NCBI RefSeq assembly: GCF_009857135.1
Contig: NZ_CP047318.1
Span: forward strand, 7,688,001-7,752,000
Direction of reading: 5' to 3'
DNA: 64,000 nucleotides
Origin: Streptomyces sp. HM190
GTDB taxonomy: Bacteria; Actinomycetota; Actinomycetes; Streptomycetales; Streptomycetaceae
Shown here piece after piece: positions 8,706-19,769 of this stretch (position 1 is the first letter of the stretch; each line of letters starts with the position of its first letter). Made by a program: the position numbers and the translations under genes. The notes under the pieces are model-generated. The model saw only the letters and a program-made list of their open reading frames with translations. It did no database searches and was not told the DNA's origin.

Positions 8706-9674
8706 ATGTCCGAGAGCACCGCCCGCCGTCCCGTCCTCGAACCCGCCGCCGCGGCTTTCGCCGAGGCCACCGCGAACCCGCCGTACCTCTTCGACCTCGG
8801 CCCGGTCGAGGGGCGCAAGGTCGTCGACGAGGTGCAGTCGGGCGACATCGCGAAGCCGGACGTCGACGACGAGTGGGTGACCGTTCCGGGCGGCCCCACC
8901 GGAGAGGTCAAGGTCAGGATCGTCCGGCCCGCCGGGGCCGAGGGCGTGCTGCCGGTGATCCTGTACATCCACGGCGCCGGGTGGGTCTTCGGCAACGCCC
9001 ACACCCACGACCGGCTGGTGCGGGAACTGGCGGTGGGCGCGCGGGCCGCGGTCGTCTTCCCCGAGTACGACCGGTCGCCCGAGGCCCGCTATCCGGTCGC
9101 CGTCGAGCAGAGCTACACGGTGGCCCGCTGGGTCGTCGAGGAGGGGGCCGGGCACCGCCTCGACGGGGGCCGTATCGCGGTGGCCGGTGACTCCGTCGGC
9201 GGCAACATGAGCGCCGCGCTGACCCTGATGGCGAAGGAACGCGGCGACGTCCCGCTGGTCCAGCAGGTCCTCTTCTACCCGGTCACCGACGCCGCCTTCG
9301 ACACCGGCTCCTACCGGCAGTTCGCCGAGGGCTACTTCCTGCGGCGCGACGCCATGCAGTGGTTCTGGGACCAGTACACGACGAGCGAGCAGGAGCGCGC
9401 GCAGATCACCGCGTCGCCGCTGCGCGCGTCCGTCGACCAGCTGAGGGGGCTGCCGCCGGCGCTCGTCATCACCGCCGAGGCCGACGTGCTGCGCGACGAG
9501 GGCGAGGCGTACGCGAACAAGCTGCGCGAGGCCGGTGTCCCGGTGACCGCCGTGCGCTACCAGGGAGTCATCCACGACTTCGTGATGCTGAACGCCCTGC
9601 GGGAGACCGGGGCCGCCGAAGCCGCGATCACCCAGGCGATCGCCACCCTGCGGACGGCCCTCGGCACCGCCTGA
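8706..9674 (+). CDS. Alpha/beta hydrolase of the hormone-sensitive lipase (HSL) family
   Basis: Probable carboxylesterase of 322 aa. It has the oxyanion-hole motif HGAGW (89-93), the nucleophile elbow GDSVGG (Ser163), the acid in EADVLRDE (Asp260) and the catalytic His in GVIHDF (His290), so the triad is complete and in HSL order. There is no signal peptide. ATG 8706 follows GAGGAG by about 6 bases. Divergence from ohrR and the operator between them suggest induction by organic peroxides. The natural substrate is unknown. Confidence 0.88.
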   Translation: MSESTARRPVLEPAAAAFAEATANPPYLFDLGPVEGRKVVDEVQSGDIAKPDVDDEWVTVPGGPTGEVKVRIVRPAGAEGVLPVILYIHGAGWVFGNAHTHDRLVRELAVGARAAVVFPEYDRSPEARYPVAVEQSYTVARWVVEEGAGHRLDGGRIAVAGDSVGGNMSAALTLMAKERGDVPLVQQVLFYPVTDAAFDTGSYRQFAEGYFLRRDAMQWFWDQYTTSEQERAQITASPLRASVDQLRGLPPALVITAEADVLRDEGEAYANKLREAGVPVTAVRYQGVIHDFVMLNALRETGAAEAAITQAIATLRTALGTA

Positions 9675-9741
9675 CAGCATGCCGATGGGCAGTGCCCGTG
9701 ACCGTGCGGTCCCCCTGACCGTGCGGTCCCCGGACAGCACG

Positions 9742-9775
9742 CCGCCCCGGCCGGGAAGGAACCCGGCCGGGGCGG
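9742..9775. terminator. Bidirectional terminator between hydrolase and icd
   Basis: Fourteen-base perfect arms (CCGCCCCGGCCGGG and complement) with loop AAGGAA lie between the convergent hydrolase (ends 9674) and icd (ends 9860). Confidence 0.8.
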
Positions 9776-9859
9776 TGGTGTGTGGCCTCAGGGGGGTGGC
9801 CGACCCGGCGTCCACGGGCGAGCCGGGGTGCCGTCGGATCGGCCGGACCGAGCGGAGCG

Positions 9860-12079
<2,220 letters not shown>

Positions 12080-12210
12080 CGGGTGCTCCGCTCCACGTCT
12101 GCAACATTGCTCGACATCAAGATATCTCGTGCGGGGGAGGGACGGCGCATGGGGCCGGGGCCCGGTGACTCGGGGGCGGGCTTCGTTGGCGGGTGTTGGT
12201 GCGGGTGCGG

Positions 12211-12266
12211 GTGCGGGCGGGTGCGTGGGGGGTTCTCGCGCGGTTCCCCCACGCACCCGCCCGCAC
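12211..12266 (-). terminator. Terminator after the mscS gene
   Basis: Perfect 21-base arms (beginning GTGCGGGCGGGTGCG and its complement) separated by 14 bases lie 19 bp past the mscS stop. It isolates mscS from the icd promoter. Confidence 0.75.
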
Positions 12267-12284
12267 GCACCCGGCGCCGGATCC

Positions 12285-13373
12285 CTACCGCGCGTCGATC
12301 GGGACCTCGCGCTGGTGCGGGATCTCGAGGCCCGTACCGCCCGCCGCGCCCGACTGGAGCGTGACCGTCCGGCGGGGCGCCGGGATGTGGATGCCCTCGG
12401 CCCGGTAGCGCCGGTGCAGGCGCTTGATGAACTCGTGCTTGATCCGGTACTGGTCGCTGAACTCCCCGACCCCGAGGATCACGGTCATCCCGATCCGTGA
12501 GTCGCCGAACGTGTGGAAGCGCACGGCGGGCTCATGGTCCGGCACCGCGCCCTCGACCTCCTTCATGGTCTCGGCGATGACCTCGTTGGTGACCCGCTCC
12601 ACATGCTCCAGGTCGCTGTCGTAGGCGACGCCCACCTGCACGAGCAGGGTCATGTCCTGCTCGGGCTGGTTGAAGTTGGTCATGTTCGTGCCGGCGAGCT
12701 GACCGTTCGGGATGATCACCAGGTTGTTGGAGAGCGACTTGATCGTCGTCTGCCGCCAGTTGATGTCGACGACATAGCCCTCCTCGCCGCTGCTCAGCCG
12801 GATGTAGTCACCGGGCTGGACGGTCTTGGAGGCGAGGATGTGGATACCCGCGAAGAGGTTGGCGAGCGTGTCCTGAAGGGCCAGCGCCACCGCCAGACCG
12901 CCGACACCGAGGGCGGTGACCAGCGGCGCGATCGGGATGCCCAGGGTCTGCAGGATCACCAGGCAGCCGAGCGCGAGGACCGAGACGCGGGTGATGTTCA
13001 CGAAGATGGTCACCGAGCCGGCGACCCCGGCCCGCGACTGGGTCACCGTACGGACCAGACCGGCGATCACCCGGGCGGCGGTGATCGTCGCGACCAGGAT
13101 CAGCAGCACCGTCAGCGACTGGTTCACATGGTGGTGGACCGTCCTGGTGAGCGGCAGCGCCGCCGCCGCGGCCGCCGCGCCACCGACGAACGCGCTCCAG
13201 GGGACCAGGGAGCGCAGCGCGTCGACGATGACGTCGTCACCGCTCCAGCGGGTCTTCGTCGCGTGCCCGCCGAGCCAGCGCAGCAGCAGGCGCAGCAGGA
13301 ACGCGGCCAACAGGCCCGCGACCAGGATGATTCCGGCCACGAGGCAGTCGTCGACGGTGAGGGTCCGGGTCAT
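12285..13373 (-). CDS. Small-conductance mechanosensitive channel (MscS family)
   Basis: Membrane channel of 362 aa that opens on membrane tension to release solutes during osmotic down-shock. It has about four predicted membrane segments (first at CLVAGIILVAGLLAAFLLRLLL), then the pore helix and linker PLVTALGVGGLAVALALQDTLANLFAG, which matches the Gly/Ala-rich TM3 of MscS. The cytoplasmic beta domain follows (PGDYIRLSSGEEGYVVDINWRQ, NLVIIPNGQLAGTNMTNF). ATG 13373 is at the edge of the conserved sequence. It is a single-gene unit with its own terminator. Confidence 0.92.
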   Translation of the reverse strand: MTRTLTVDDCLVAGIILVAGLLAAFLLRLLLRWLGGHATKTRWSGDDVIVDALRSLVPWSAFVGGAAAAAAALPLTRTVHHHVNQSLTVLLILVATITAARVIAGLVRTVTQSRAGVAGSVTIFVNITRVSVLALGCLVILQTLGIPIAPLVTALGVGGLAVALALQDTLANLFAGIHILASKTVQPGDYIRLSSGEEGYVVDINWRQTTIKSLSNNLVIIPNGQLAGTNMTNFNQPEQDMTLLVQVGVAYDSDLEHVERVTNEVIAETMKEVEGAVPDHEPAVRFHTFGDSRIGMTVILGVGEFSDQYRIKHEFIKRLHRRYRAEGIHIPAPRRTVTLQSGAAGGTGLEIPHQREVPIDAR

Positions 13374-13770
13374 CGGTCGCCTCCCGTGGGGTGCGGGGAG
13401 CGGTCGACGGGCCGTATGTCATGTCCCGCGGACCGTATGTGATGTGTCGTCACCTTGCCACCTGCTCGAATCCGGATTGCATGATCACGCCTGCCCGGAC
13501 GCGTGTACGGCGTCGGGCGCGACCGCTCATCCTGCCGCACCCGCCGGCCTGATCGGCACCGGACCTGCGTGGATCGGCCATGGACGGCCCGTCGAACGCG
13601 ACGGAATGTCTGATACGCGCCACCGTGCCCGCGTTGGCGGTGCCTGTGCTGACCGCGCGCACTGAACCTGCCCGTGCTGACGGGGCATCCGGTGACAGCG
13701 CATCCGAATGGCCGGGTCGGCCTCCGCGTGACCGGGTCGGCCTCCGCTTGTCCGACCGCGGCCCGTCCAC
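13374..13770. other. Intergenic region, 397 bp, nothing recognised
   Basis: This lies between mscS and the UPF0104 remnant. Open frames here lack conserved motifs. It probably contains the mscS promoter near its left edge, but no convincing -35/-10 pair was found. Confidence 0.5.
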
Positions 13771-14184
13771 TCACAGCACCTTCAGCCGCACCAGCGCCCC
13801 CAGCGTCAACGCCCCCGGCAGCAACGGCAGCCAGAGAGTGATGACGCGGTACGCCAGCACCACCGCCGTGGCCGTGGCGGCCGGCGCGCCCGTCGCCACC
13901 AGGGCGACCACGAGCGCCGCGTCCACGGACCCGAGGCCGCCCGGCGTCGGGACCAGGGCGACCGCGACGGTGGCCGCGAGATACGCGACCGCCATGTGGA
14001 CGAGGGGGAGCAGGCACAGCAGCCTGCGGACCGGGAGGATCCGGCGGACCGGGACACGCCTGGGGAGCCCCGCGGGGAGCCGTATCGCTGTCACACCGGG
14101 AGAGGCTCTCCGGCTGGCCCCAACAGCGGGTGGCGGACGCGGGGACATGCGGTGACCGGCGCGGGACTTCACGGCACCGGCCAC
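13771..14184 (-). pseudogene. UPF0104 / lysylphosphatidylglycerol-flippase-like remnant
   Basis: The last 80 residues (AYLAATVAVALVPTPGGLGSVD, then AALVVALVATGAPAATATAV and VVLAYRVITLWLPLLPGALT) match the C-terminal membrane helices of the UPF0104/YbhN family, in which the TPGGLG-S/A-x-E/D motif is diagnostic. Full members have about 300-350 aa and eight or more helices; here only the last three helices remain, preceded by about 50 Arg/Pro-rich residues with no homology. I read it as a 5'-truncated remnant. A short membrane protein starting at an internal ATG near the MAVAYLAA segment cannot be excluded. Confidence 0.6.
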
Positions 14185-14275
14185 CTTCGCAGAGCCGGTC
14201 GACCCCGAGAAGCCGGCCTCGGCCGACCTCGGCGGATCCCAGCCGACCTCGGCCGGCCTCGGTCGCCTCGACAGG

Positions 14276-14306
14276 TTGACCTCAAGATTGGTTGAGGTTC
14301 TACCGT
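14276..14306 (+). promoter_or_regulatory. SoxR box within a MerR-type promoter
   Basis: CCTCAAGATTGGTTGAGG (14280-14297) has the same arms and 18-bp length as the classic SoxR operator. It lies between TTGACC (14276-14281) and TACCGT (14301-14306), which are 19 bp apart. That over-long spacer is the hallmark of promoters activated by MerR-family proteins such as SoxR. The start point would fall at about 14313, at the ATG of the next gene. Confidence 0.85.
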
Positions 14307-14313
14307 CCTTCCC

Positions 14314-16218
14314 ATGAGTATGGAGATGACCGCCTGGAGCCAGCTGCAGGGCATGTCGAACGCCCGGCGGCCGAGCCGCCCCTTCGCCCGGACGACGCTA
14401 CGACGCGTCGGCGCCTTCGCCCGTCCACATCGCCGCCGTATCGCGTGGTTCGTCGCGGTCAGCGTGGTGACCGCCCTCCTCGCCGTCGCCACGCCGGTGC
14501 TCGCGGGGAACGTCGTGGACGTGATCGTGTCGGACGGCGACGAGGCCCTCGTCGTCCGTCTTGCCGTGCTCATCGCCCTCATCGCGGTCGCCGAGGCGGC
14601 CCTCGGGCTGCTGGGCCGATGGCTGTCGGCGAAACTCGGCGAGGGACTCATCCTCGATCTGCGGACCGCTGTCTTCGATCATGTGCAGCGCATGCCCGTC
14701 GCGTTCTTCACACGTACGCGTACGGGAGCGCTCGTCAGTCGTCTCAACAACGACGTCATCGGCGCCCAACGGGCCTTCAGCAACACCCTGTCCGGAGTGG
14801 TCGGCAACGTGGTCACCCTGGTCCTCACCCTCACCGTGATGCTCACCCTGTCCTGGCAGATCACCCTGCTGTCGCTGGTCCTGCTGCCCGTGTTCGTGAT
14901 CCCGGCCCGCCGCACGGGCACCCGGATGGCCCGGCTCCAGCGGGAGGCCGCCGACCTTAACGCGGCCATGGGCACCCGGATGACCGAACGTTTCTCGGCG
15001 CCCGGCGCCACCCTCGTCAAACTCTTCGGACGTCCGGCCGACGAGTCCGCGGAGTTCGCCGAACGCGCCCGCCGGGTGCGGGACATCGGCGTACGCACGG
15101 CGATGGCGCAGTCGGTGTTCATCACCGCGCTCACCCTCGTCTCCGCCCTGGCGCTCGCCCTGGTGTACGGCCTGGGCGGCTGGTTCGCGCTGCGCGGCAC
15201 CCTCGAAGCGGGAGCGATCGTCTCCCTCGCCCTCCTGCTGACCCGCCTCTACGCCCCGCTGACCGCCCTCGCCGGCGCCCGCGTCGAGATCATGAGCGCT
15301 CTCGTGAGCTTCGAGCGGGTCTTCGAGGTGCTCGACCTGAAGCCGCTGATCGACGAGAAACCGGACGCCCGGGATGTGCCCGAGGGTCCCGTGTCCGTGG
15401 AGTTCGAGGACGTCCGCTTCGGCTACCCGTCCGCCGACAAGGTCTCCCTCGCCTCCCTGGAGGAGGTGGCCGCCCTCGACACCCGGGGTGGCACCGAGGT
15501 CCTGCACGGCATCTCCTTCCGCGCCGAACCCGGCCGCACGATCGCCCTCGTCGGCTCCTCCGGCGCCGGCAAGTCGACCGTCGCCCAGCTCCTGCCCCGC
15601 CTGTACGACACCGACGCCGGCAGCGTCCGCATCGGCGGCGTCGACGTACGGGACCTGAGCGCCGAGTCGCTGCGCGGCACCGTCGGCATGGTCACCCAGG
15701 ACGGGCACCTCTTCCACGACACCGTCCGCGCCAACCTGCTGCTCGCCCGCCCCGGCGCCACCGACGACGACCTGTGGGAGGTCCTGCGCCGCTCCCGCCT
15801 CGACGACCTCGTACGGTCCCTGCCCGACGGTCTCGACACCGTGGTCGGCGAACGCGGCTACCGGCTCTCCGGCGGCGAACGCCAGCGCATGACCATCGCC
15901 CGGCTGCTGCTGGCCCGCCAGCGCGTCGTCATCCTCGACGAGGCCACCGCCCACCTGGACAACACCTCCGAGGCCGCCGTCCAGGAAGCCCTCACGGAGG
16001 CGCTGGAGGGCCGCACCGCCGTGGTCATCGCCCACCGCCTGTCGACCGTGCGGGCCGCCGACCGGATCCTCGTCGTCGAGGCCGGCCGGATCGTGGAACA
16101 CGGCACCCACGAGGAACTCCTCGCGGCGGACGGCCGGTACGCGCAGCTGTACCGGACCCAGTTCACGAAGGACGAACGGCCGGTGAGCGTCGCCCAGGTG
16201 CTGCCGTCACGCTCCTGA
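14314..16218 (+). CDS. ABC exporter (fused permease-ATPase), SoxR-regulated
   Basis: Half-transporter of 634 aa that would dimerise to export small molecules. Six membrane segments lie within residues 40-330. The ATPase has Walker A GSSGAGKST, signature LSGGERQRM, Walker B VVILDEATAHLD and H-loop VIAHRLSTVRAADRI. The ATPase start carries an insertion (SADKVSLASLEEVAALDTRG) between the first strand and Walker A. The upstream SoxR box and the family make it a likely counterpart of the S. coelicolor SoxR-target exporter SCO7008 (from memory), which responds to redox-active antibiotics such as actinorhodin. The -10 element is so close to ATG 14314 that the mRNA is probably leaderless. Confidence 0.9.
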   Translation: MSMEMTAWSQLQGMSNARRPSRPFARTTLRRVGAFARPHRRRIAWFVAVSVVTALLAVATPVLAGNVVDVIVSDGDEALVVRLAVLIALIAVAEAALGLLGRWLSAKLGEGLILDLRTAVFDHVQRMPVAFFTRTRTGALVSRLNNDVIGAQRAFSNTLSGVVGNVVTLVLTLTVMLTLSWQITLLSLVLLPVFVIPARRTGTRMARLQREAADLNAAMGTRMTERFSAPGATLVKLFGRPADESAEFAERARRVRDIGVRTAMAQSVFITALTLVSALALALVYGLGGWFALRGTLEAGAIVSLALLLTRLYAPLTALAGARVEIMSALVSFERVFEVLDLKPLIDEKPDARDVPEGPVSVEFEDVRFGYPSADKVSLASLEEVAALDTRGGTEVLHGISFRAEPGRTIALVGSSGAGKSTVAQLLPRLYDTDAGSVRIGGVDVRDLSAESLRGTVGMVTQDGHLFHDTVRANLLLARPGATDDDLWEVLRRSRLDDLVRSLPDGLDTVVGERGYRLSGGERQRMTIARLLLARQRVVILDEATAHLDNTSEAAVQEALTEALEGRTAVVIAHRLSTVRAADRILVVEAGRIVEHGTHEELLAADGRYAQLYRTQFTKDERPVSVAQVLPSRS

Positions 16219-16658
16219 GAAGTCCTCGCCGGGGAAGGGCCGTACGACGAGGGCCGGGGTGCGTGGTGGCGAGCGTGAGGGCGCCCGTCGGCCCGTGCGT
16301 GCCCCCGTCGTGGGCCTGGGCGTCGGTGAGGTCGCTCGGGAGTATGACCAGGGAGGTCGTGCGGCCTGCTCGCCGGAGGGGCGCAAGCGGACGCGGATGC
16401 CGTGGCGGTCGGAGAGGCGGCCGACCACTCCCGGCCGATTCCGCGCCTCACGGTCCGTGCGGGGGCGCCGGGCAGCAGCGGTGGCGTCGGGCAGCGGGGG
16501 TCGCCCTGGAGGGCCCTGTCGCCGCACAGCGAGCACGGGGCGCGTCCACGGCCGGACGGCTTCCGCGCCGACCCCTCCAACGGCTCACGCGCAGTGGCGG
16601 TGCGCACCTGCGACGGCTCATGTTCGAAGGGAACCCCACCCGAGAACGGAGCGACGCC
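16219..16658. other. Intergenic region, 440 bp, nothing recognised
   Basis: This lies between the exporter and the broken DUF1254 gene. It has no inverted repeat strong enough to call a terminator and no conserved open frame. It may include debris from the same event that deleted most of the DUF1254 gene. Confidence 0.4.
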
Positions 16659-17355
16659 GTGCCACACGAACGGATCTCACCCCAGGTGGTGGAGTCGCTC
16701 TCGACGCCCGAACGGGTCGAGACACAGCTGGGCACCCTCGATCCCGCGCCCGGAGGAGGGGGCGCACTACTACGGCGCGTCCTCCCGCTGGGTCAACGGC
16801 CTGATCGTCTCCGGCTACGACTTCATGACCCCGCCCCCGCACATCTCCGACCAGGGGGTCGAGACCCGGCCGAGCGACGGCGCCCGCATGCTCAACCTCC
16901 GGAGCTGGTGGTGGTACGTGGGCGTGGGCATCAGCCCGGCGTTCACCGCGCCGCTGCCCGGCATCGGCTCGCAGTACCTGTTCGCGTTCGCGGACCGGCA
17001 GGACCAGGCCCTCGACGGGGGCCGCCGCTACCGGCTGCTCCTTCCCCCGGACATCCCCGCCGCCCGCTTCTGGTCGGTCACCGTCTACGACAACCAGACC
17101 CGCTCCATGCTTTCCACGCCGCAGCGCTACCCCCGCGCCGGCAGCCAGGACTACCCGACCCCGGCGGCGGTCGCCGACCCGGACGGCACGACCACCGTGC
17201 ACTTCGGACCGGACCGGCCCGACGGCGTCCCCGAGGGCAACTGGATCCAGACCATGCCGGGCCGCGGGTGGTTCGCGGTCCTGCGGTTCTACAGCCCCCT
17301 GCCGCCGTTCTTCGACAAGTCCTGGCGGCCCGGCGAGATCGAGGCGGAGAACTGA
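16659..17355 (+). pseudogene. DUF1254/DUF1214 protein gene with internal deletion and frameshift
   Basis: A GTG at 16659 with a GGAG ribosome site starts VPHERISPQVVESLSTPERV and ETQLGTLD, a normal DUF1254 N-terminus. Near 16745 homology stops and resumes in another frame (GAHYYGASSRWVNGLIVSGY), running through an intact DUF1214 C-terminal part (FWSVTVYDNQTRSML, GNWIQTMPGRGWFAVLRFY, FFDKSWRPGEIE). Against the intact paralogue at 18322 about 270 codons are missing and the frames do not match. The C-terminal part alone lies in an open frame from 16402, but its first 110 residues are unrelated, so translation of a working protein is unlikely. Confidence 0.75.
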
Positions 17356-17404
17356 CTCCGCGCGGGAGACCGGACGGCGTGACGGTCCGGACACCGAGGT
17401 GACC

Positions 17405-18325
17405 ATGCACACGAGTTCCCTGGAGAGCTGGAACGACGGCGCCGCGAAGCGGGCGATCGTCGCGTTCGTGACGTCCGCCGCCACGGAGGAGTCGCCGGGC
17501 TACGTCCCGCCGAGGGACCGGGTCGCCGTGTTCGACAACGACGGAACTCTCTGGGTCGAGAAGCCCGCCCCGGTGCAGACGGCGTTCATCCTGGAGAAAC
17601 TGGCCGCGCGGATGAAGGCGGACCCGTCGCTGGCCGACACGTGGCCCTACCGCGCCATCGCCGCCCGGGACGAGTCGTTCCTCCACGCGCTGGAGGTCCA
17701 GGACGCCGACGCCGTGACGTCGATGGTGCAGGCCATCGGCGCGGCCTGGGAAGGCACCACCCTCGACGCCTACGAGGCCGAAGCCGCACGCTACCTGGCC
17801 ACCTGGCGCCACGAACGCTTCGGCCTGCCCGCGACCGGACTGGTCTACCAGCCGATGCTGGAACTCTTCGACTACCTCAGGGTCCACGGCTGGCGGGTGT
17901 TCGTCTGCTCGGGCGGCGGACGTGACTTCATGCGGGTGATCTGCGAGGACACCTGGGGCCTGCCCCGGGAGAACGTCATCGGCTCGGCCCCGGAGTTCGT
18001 CTGGCGGGACGGCGAACCGGTCCGCCGGGCGGCCCTGCACGGACCCGTCGCGATCGGGCCCGGAAAGCCCGAATACGTCCTCGCCCGCACCGGCCGCCTG
18101 CCGCGCTTCGCGGCCGGCAACGACGACGTGGACGCCGAACTCCTGGCGTCCGCCCGGTTCGCTCTCCTCGTCGTGCACGACGACGACGTGCGGGAGTACG
18201 CGTACACCGAGGGGGCGGAGCGGGCACGCGCGACCGCGGGGCGGGAGGGCTGGACGACGGTCAGCGTGAAGAACGACTGGAAGACCGTGCTCAAGGAACG
18301 GTCCGATGGAGAGGAACCCGAATGA
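17405..18325 (+). CDS. HAD-superfamily phosphatase
   Basis: Predicted haloacid-dehalogenase-type hydrolase of 306 aa. Motif I FDNDGTLW starts at residue 43, with the nucleophile Asp44 and acid/base Asp46. Motif II lies in VFVCSGGGRDF (about 165-175), and the Mg-binding acidic motif GNDDVDAEL is near 238. The substrate is unknown. ATG 17405 has CGAGG five bases upstream; GTG 17399 would overlap that site. The stop overlaps the start of the DUF1254 gene (ATGA), so the two are co-translated. The HAD-DUF1254 pairing suggests one functional unit. Confidence 0.85.
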   Translation: MHTSSLESWNDGAAKRAIVAFVTSAATEESPGYVPPRDRVAVFDNDGTLWVEKPAPVQTAFILEKLAARMKADPSLADTWPYRAIAARDESFLHALEVQDADAVTSMVQAIGAAWEGTTLDAYEAEAARYLATWRHERFGLPATGLVYQPMLELFDYLRVHGWRVFVCSGGGRDFMRVICEDTWGLPRENVIGSAPEFVWRDGEPVRRAALHGPVAIGPGKPEYVLARTGRLPRFAAGNDDVDAELLASARFALLVVHDDDVREYAYTEGAERARATAGREGWTTVSVKNDWKTVLKERSDGEEPE

Positions 18326-19758
18326 CCCAAGTGAGCGAAGGCGCCAGCCCTGGCACGTCCGCCGAGACCCTGGCCTCCATCAGCCTCCCGGACCGTTTGG
18401 AGACGGTCTTCGGCGAGATGGACTTCTTCGACGGCCTGCCGCTGCCCGACACGGTCACCCGCAGCTACGACGTCCTGGACCTGCTGCGCGGGATCGAGGT
18501 GTTCCTCAACTGCGTGCCCGGTGCCTCGATGGTGGCCATGCGGCGCGGCCTCGCCGGCCTCGGCATCGACTCCCGCACCATCGGCTTCACCGCCCCGCGC
18601 TGCGGCTCGGCACCGCTGGTCCTCACGGCGAACACGGAGACGACGTACGGGATGGCCTGCCTGGCGCTCGACCAGGACGGCCCCACCGTCATCGAGTCGC
18701 CGCCGAACTCGCTGTGCTTCGTCAACGACCTGTGGCAGCACTACGTCACCGACATGGGCTTGGCCGGACGGGACGGGGGAGAGGGAGGCAAGTACCTCTT
18801 CCTGCCCCCGGGCCACGACGGCGACGTCCCCGACGGATACCTCGTCGTACGGCCGAAGACCTACTCCTCCTGGGTGCTGATGCGTGCCCTGGGCGGTGAG
18901 GAGGGCATTCTCCGGGCGCGCATCTATCCGCTCTCCGCCGCCGCGGACCCGCCCGAGCAGCGCTTCGTCAACTTCGCGGAGTCGGACTTCAACACCGTCC
19001 ACGCCAACGACTTCTCCTTCTACGAGGAGATCGACACCCTCGTGCAGGGGGAGCCCCCGGAGGCGCTCGACCCCGAGCGGGCGGGACAGCTCGCCGCGAT
19101 CGGCATCGTGCCCGGCAAGCCGTTCCGGCCGGACGACCGGATGCGCTCGATCCTCGACACCGCCGCGAGAATCGCGTCGGGCATCGTACGGACGCTGGCC
19201 TTCAAGCCGCGCGACCCGGCCTTCTACCACTACCCCGGCAGCTCGTCGTGGAAGAACCCCTGGCCGTCGCGCAGTTACGAGTTCCTGTCGGCGGAGGGCG
19301 CCCGGCTGCTGGACGCGCGGGCGGTGTTCCACTACGTCGGGGCGGGCACCTCGCCGGCGATGGCGGCGGCGGCCGTCGGGGTCGGATCGCAGTACGCCTA
19401 CACGGCGGAGGACTCCACCGGCGCCTGGCTCGACGGTGGGCGCGCCTACACGCTCAGGCTGCCGAGCGGCATCCCGGCGAAGAACTTCTGGGCCGTCAAC
19501 GTCTACGACCCCCAGACCCGTTCCCTGCTGCGCACCGACGCGGTGTACCCGAGCGTGAACAGCCTCTCGGAGGCCGTCCGGTCCGAGGACAACGGCGACA
19601 CGGTCCTCCACTTCGGCCCGACCGCACCGGAGGGCAGGGAGGGCAACTGGGTCCGGACCGTCCCCGGCAAGGGCTGGTTCACGATCCTCCGGCTCTACGG
19701 CCCGCTCGACAGCTGGTTCGACAAGAGCTGGCGGCCGGGCGAGATCGAACCGGCGTGA
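18322..19758 (+). CDS. DUF1254/DUF1214 domain protein
   Basis: Intact 478-aa member of a family of unknown enzymatic role. The N-terminal DUF1254 domain covers roughly residues 15-200 and the C-terminal DUF1214 domain about 340-475, with FWAVNVYDPQTRSLLRTD, GNWVRTVPGKGWFTILRLYG and SWFDKSWRPGEIEPA. No signal peptide is visible, unlike many Gram-negative members. GGAGAGG precedes the ATG. It is the intact paralogue of the broken copy at 16659 and is coupled to the HAD gene upstream; the GAP-family gene starts 12 bp later. Confidence 0.88.
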   Translation: MTQVSEGASPGTSAETLASISLPDRLETVFGEMDFFDGLPLPDTVTRSYDVLDLLRGIEVFLNCVPGASMVAMRRGLAGLGIDSRTIGFTAPRCGSAPLVLTANTETTYGMACLALDQDGPTVIESPPNSLCFVNDLWQHYVTDMGLAGRDGGEGGKYLFLPPGHDGDVPDGYLVVRPKTYSSWVLMRALGGEEGILRARIYPLSAAADPPEQRFVNFAESDFNTVHANDFSFYEEIDTLVQGEPPEALDPERAGQLAAIGIVPGKPFRPDDRMRSILDTAARIASGIVRTLAFKPRDPAFYHYPGSSSWKNPWPSRSYEFLSAEGARLLDARAVFHYVGAGTSPAMAAAAVGVGSQYAYTAEDSTGAWLDGGRAYTLRLPSGIPAKNFWAVNVYDPQTRSLLRTDAVYPSVNSLSEAVRSEDNGDTVLHFGPTAPEGREGNWVRTVPGKGWFTILRLYGPLDSWFDKSWRPGEIEPA

Positions 19759-19769
19759 GGTAGGCGGCC

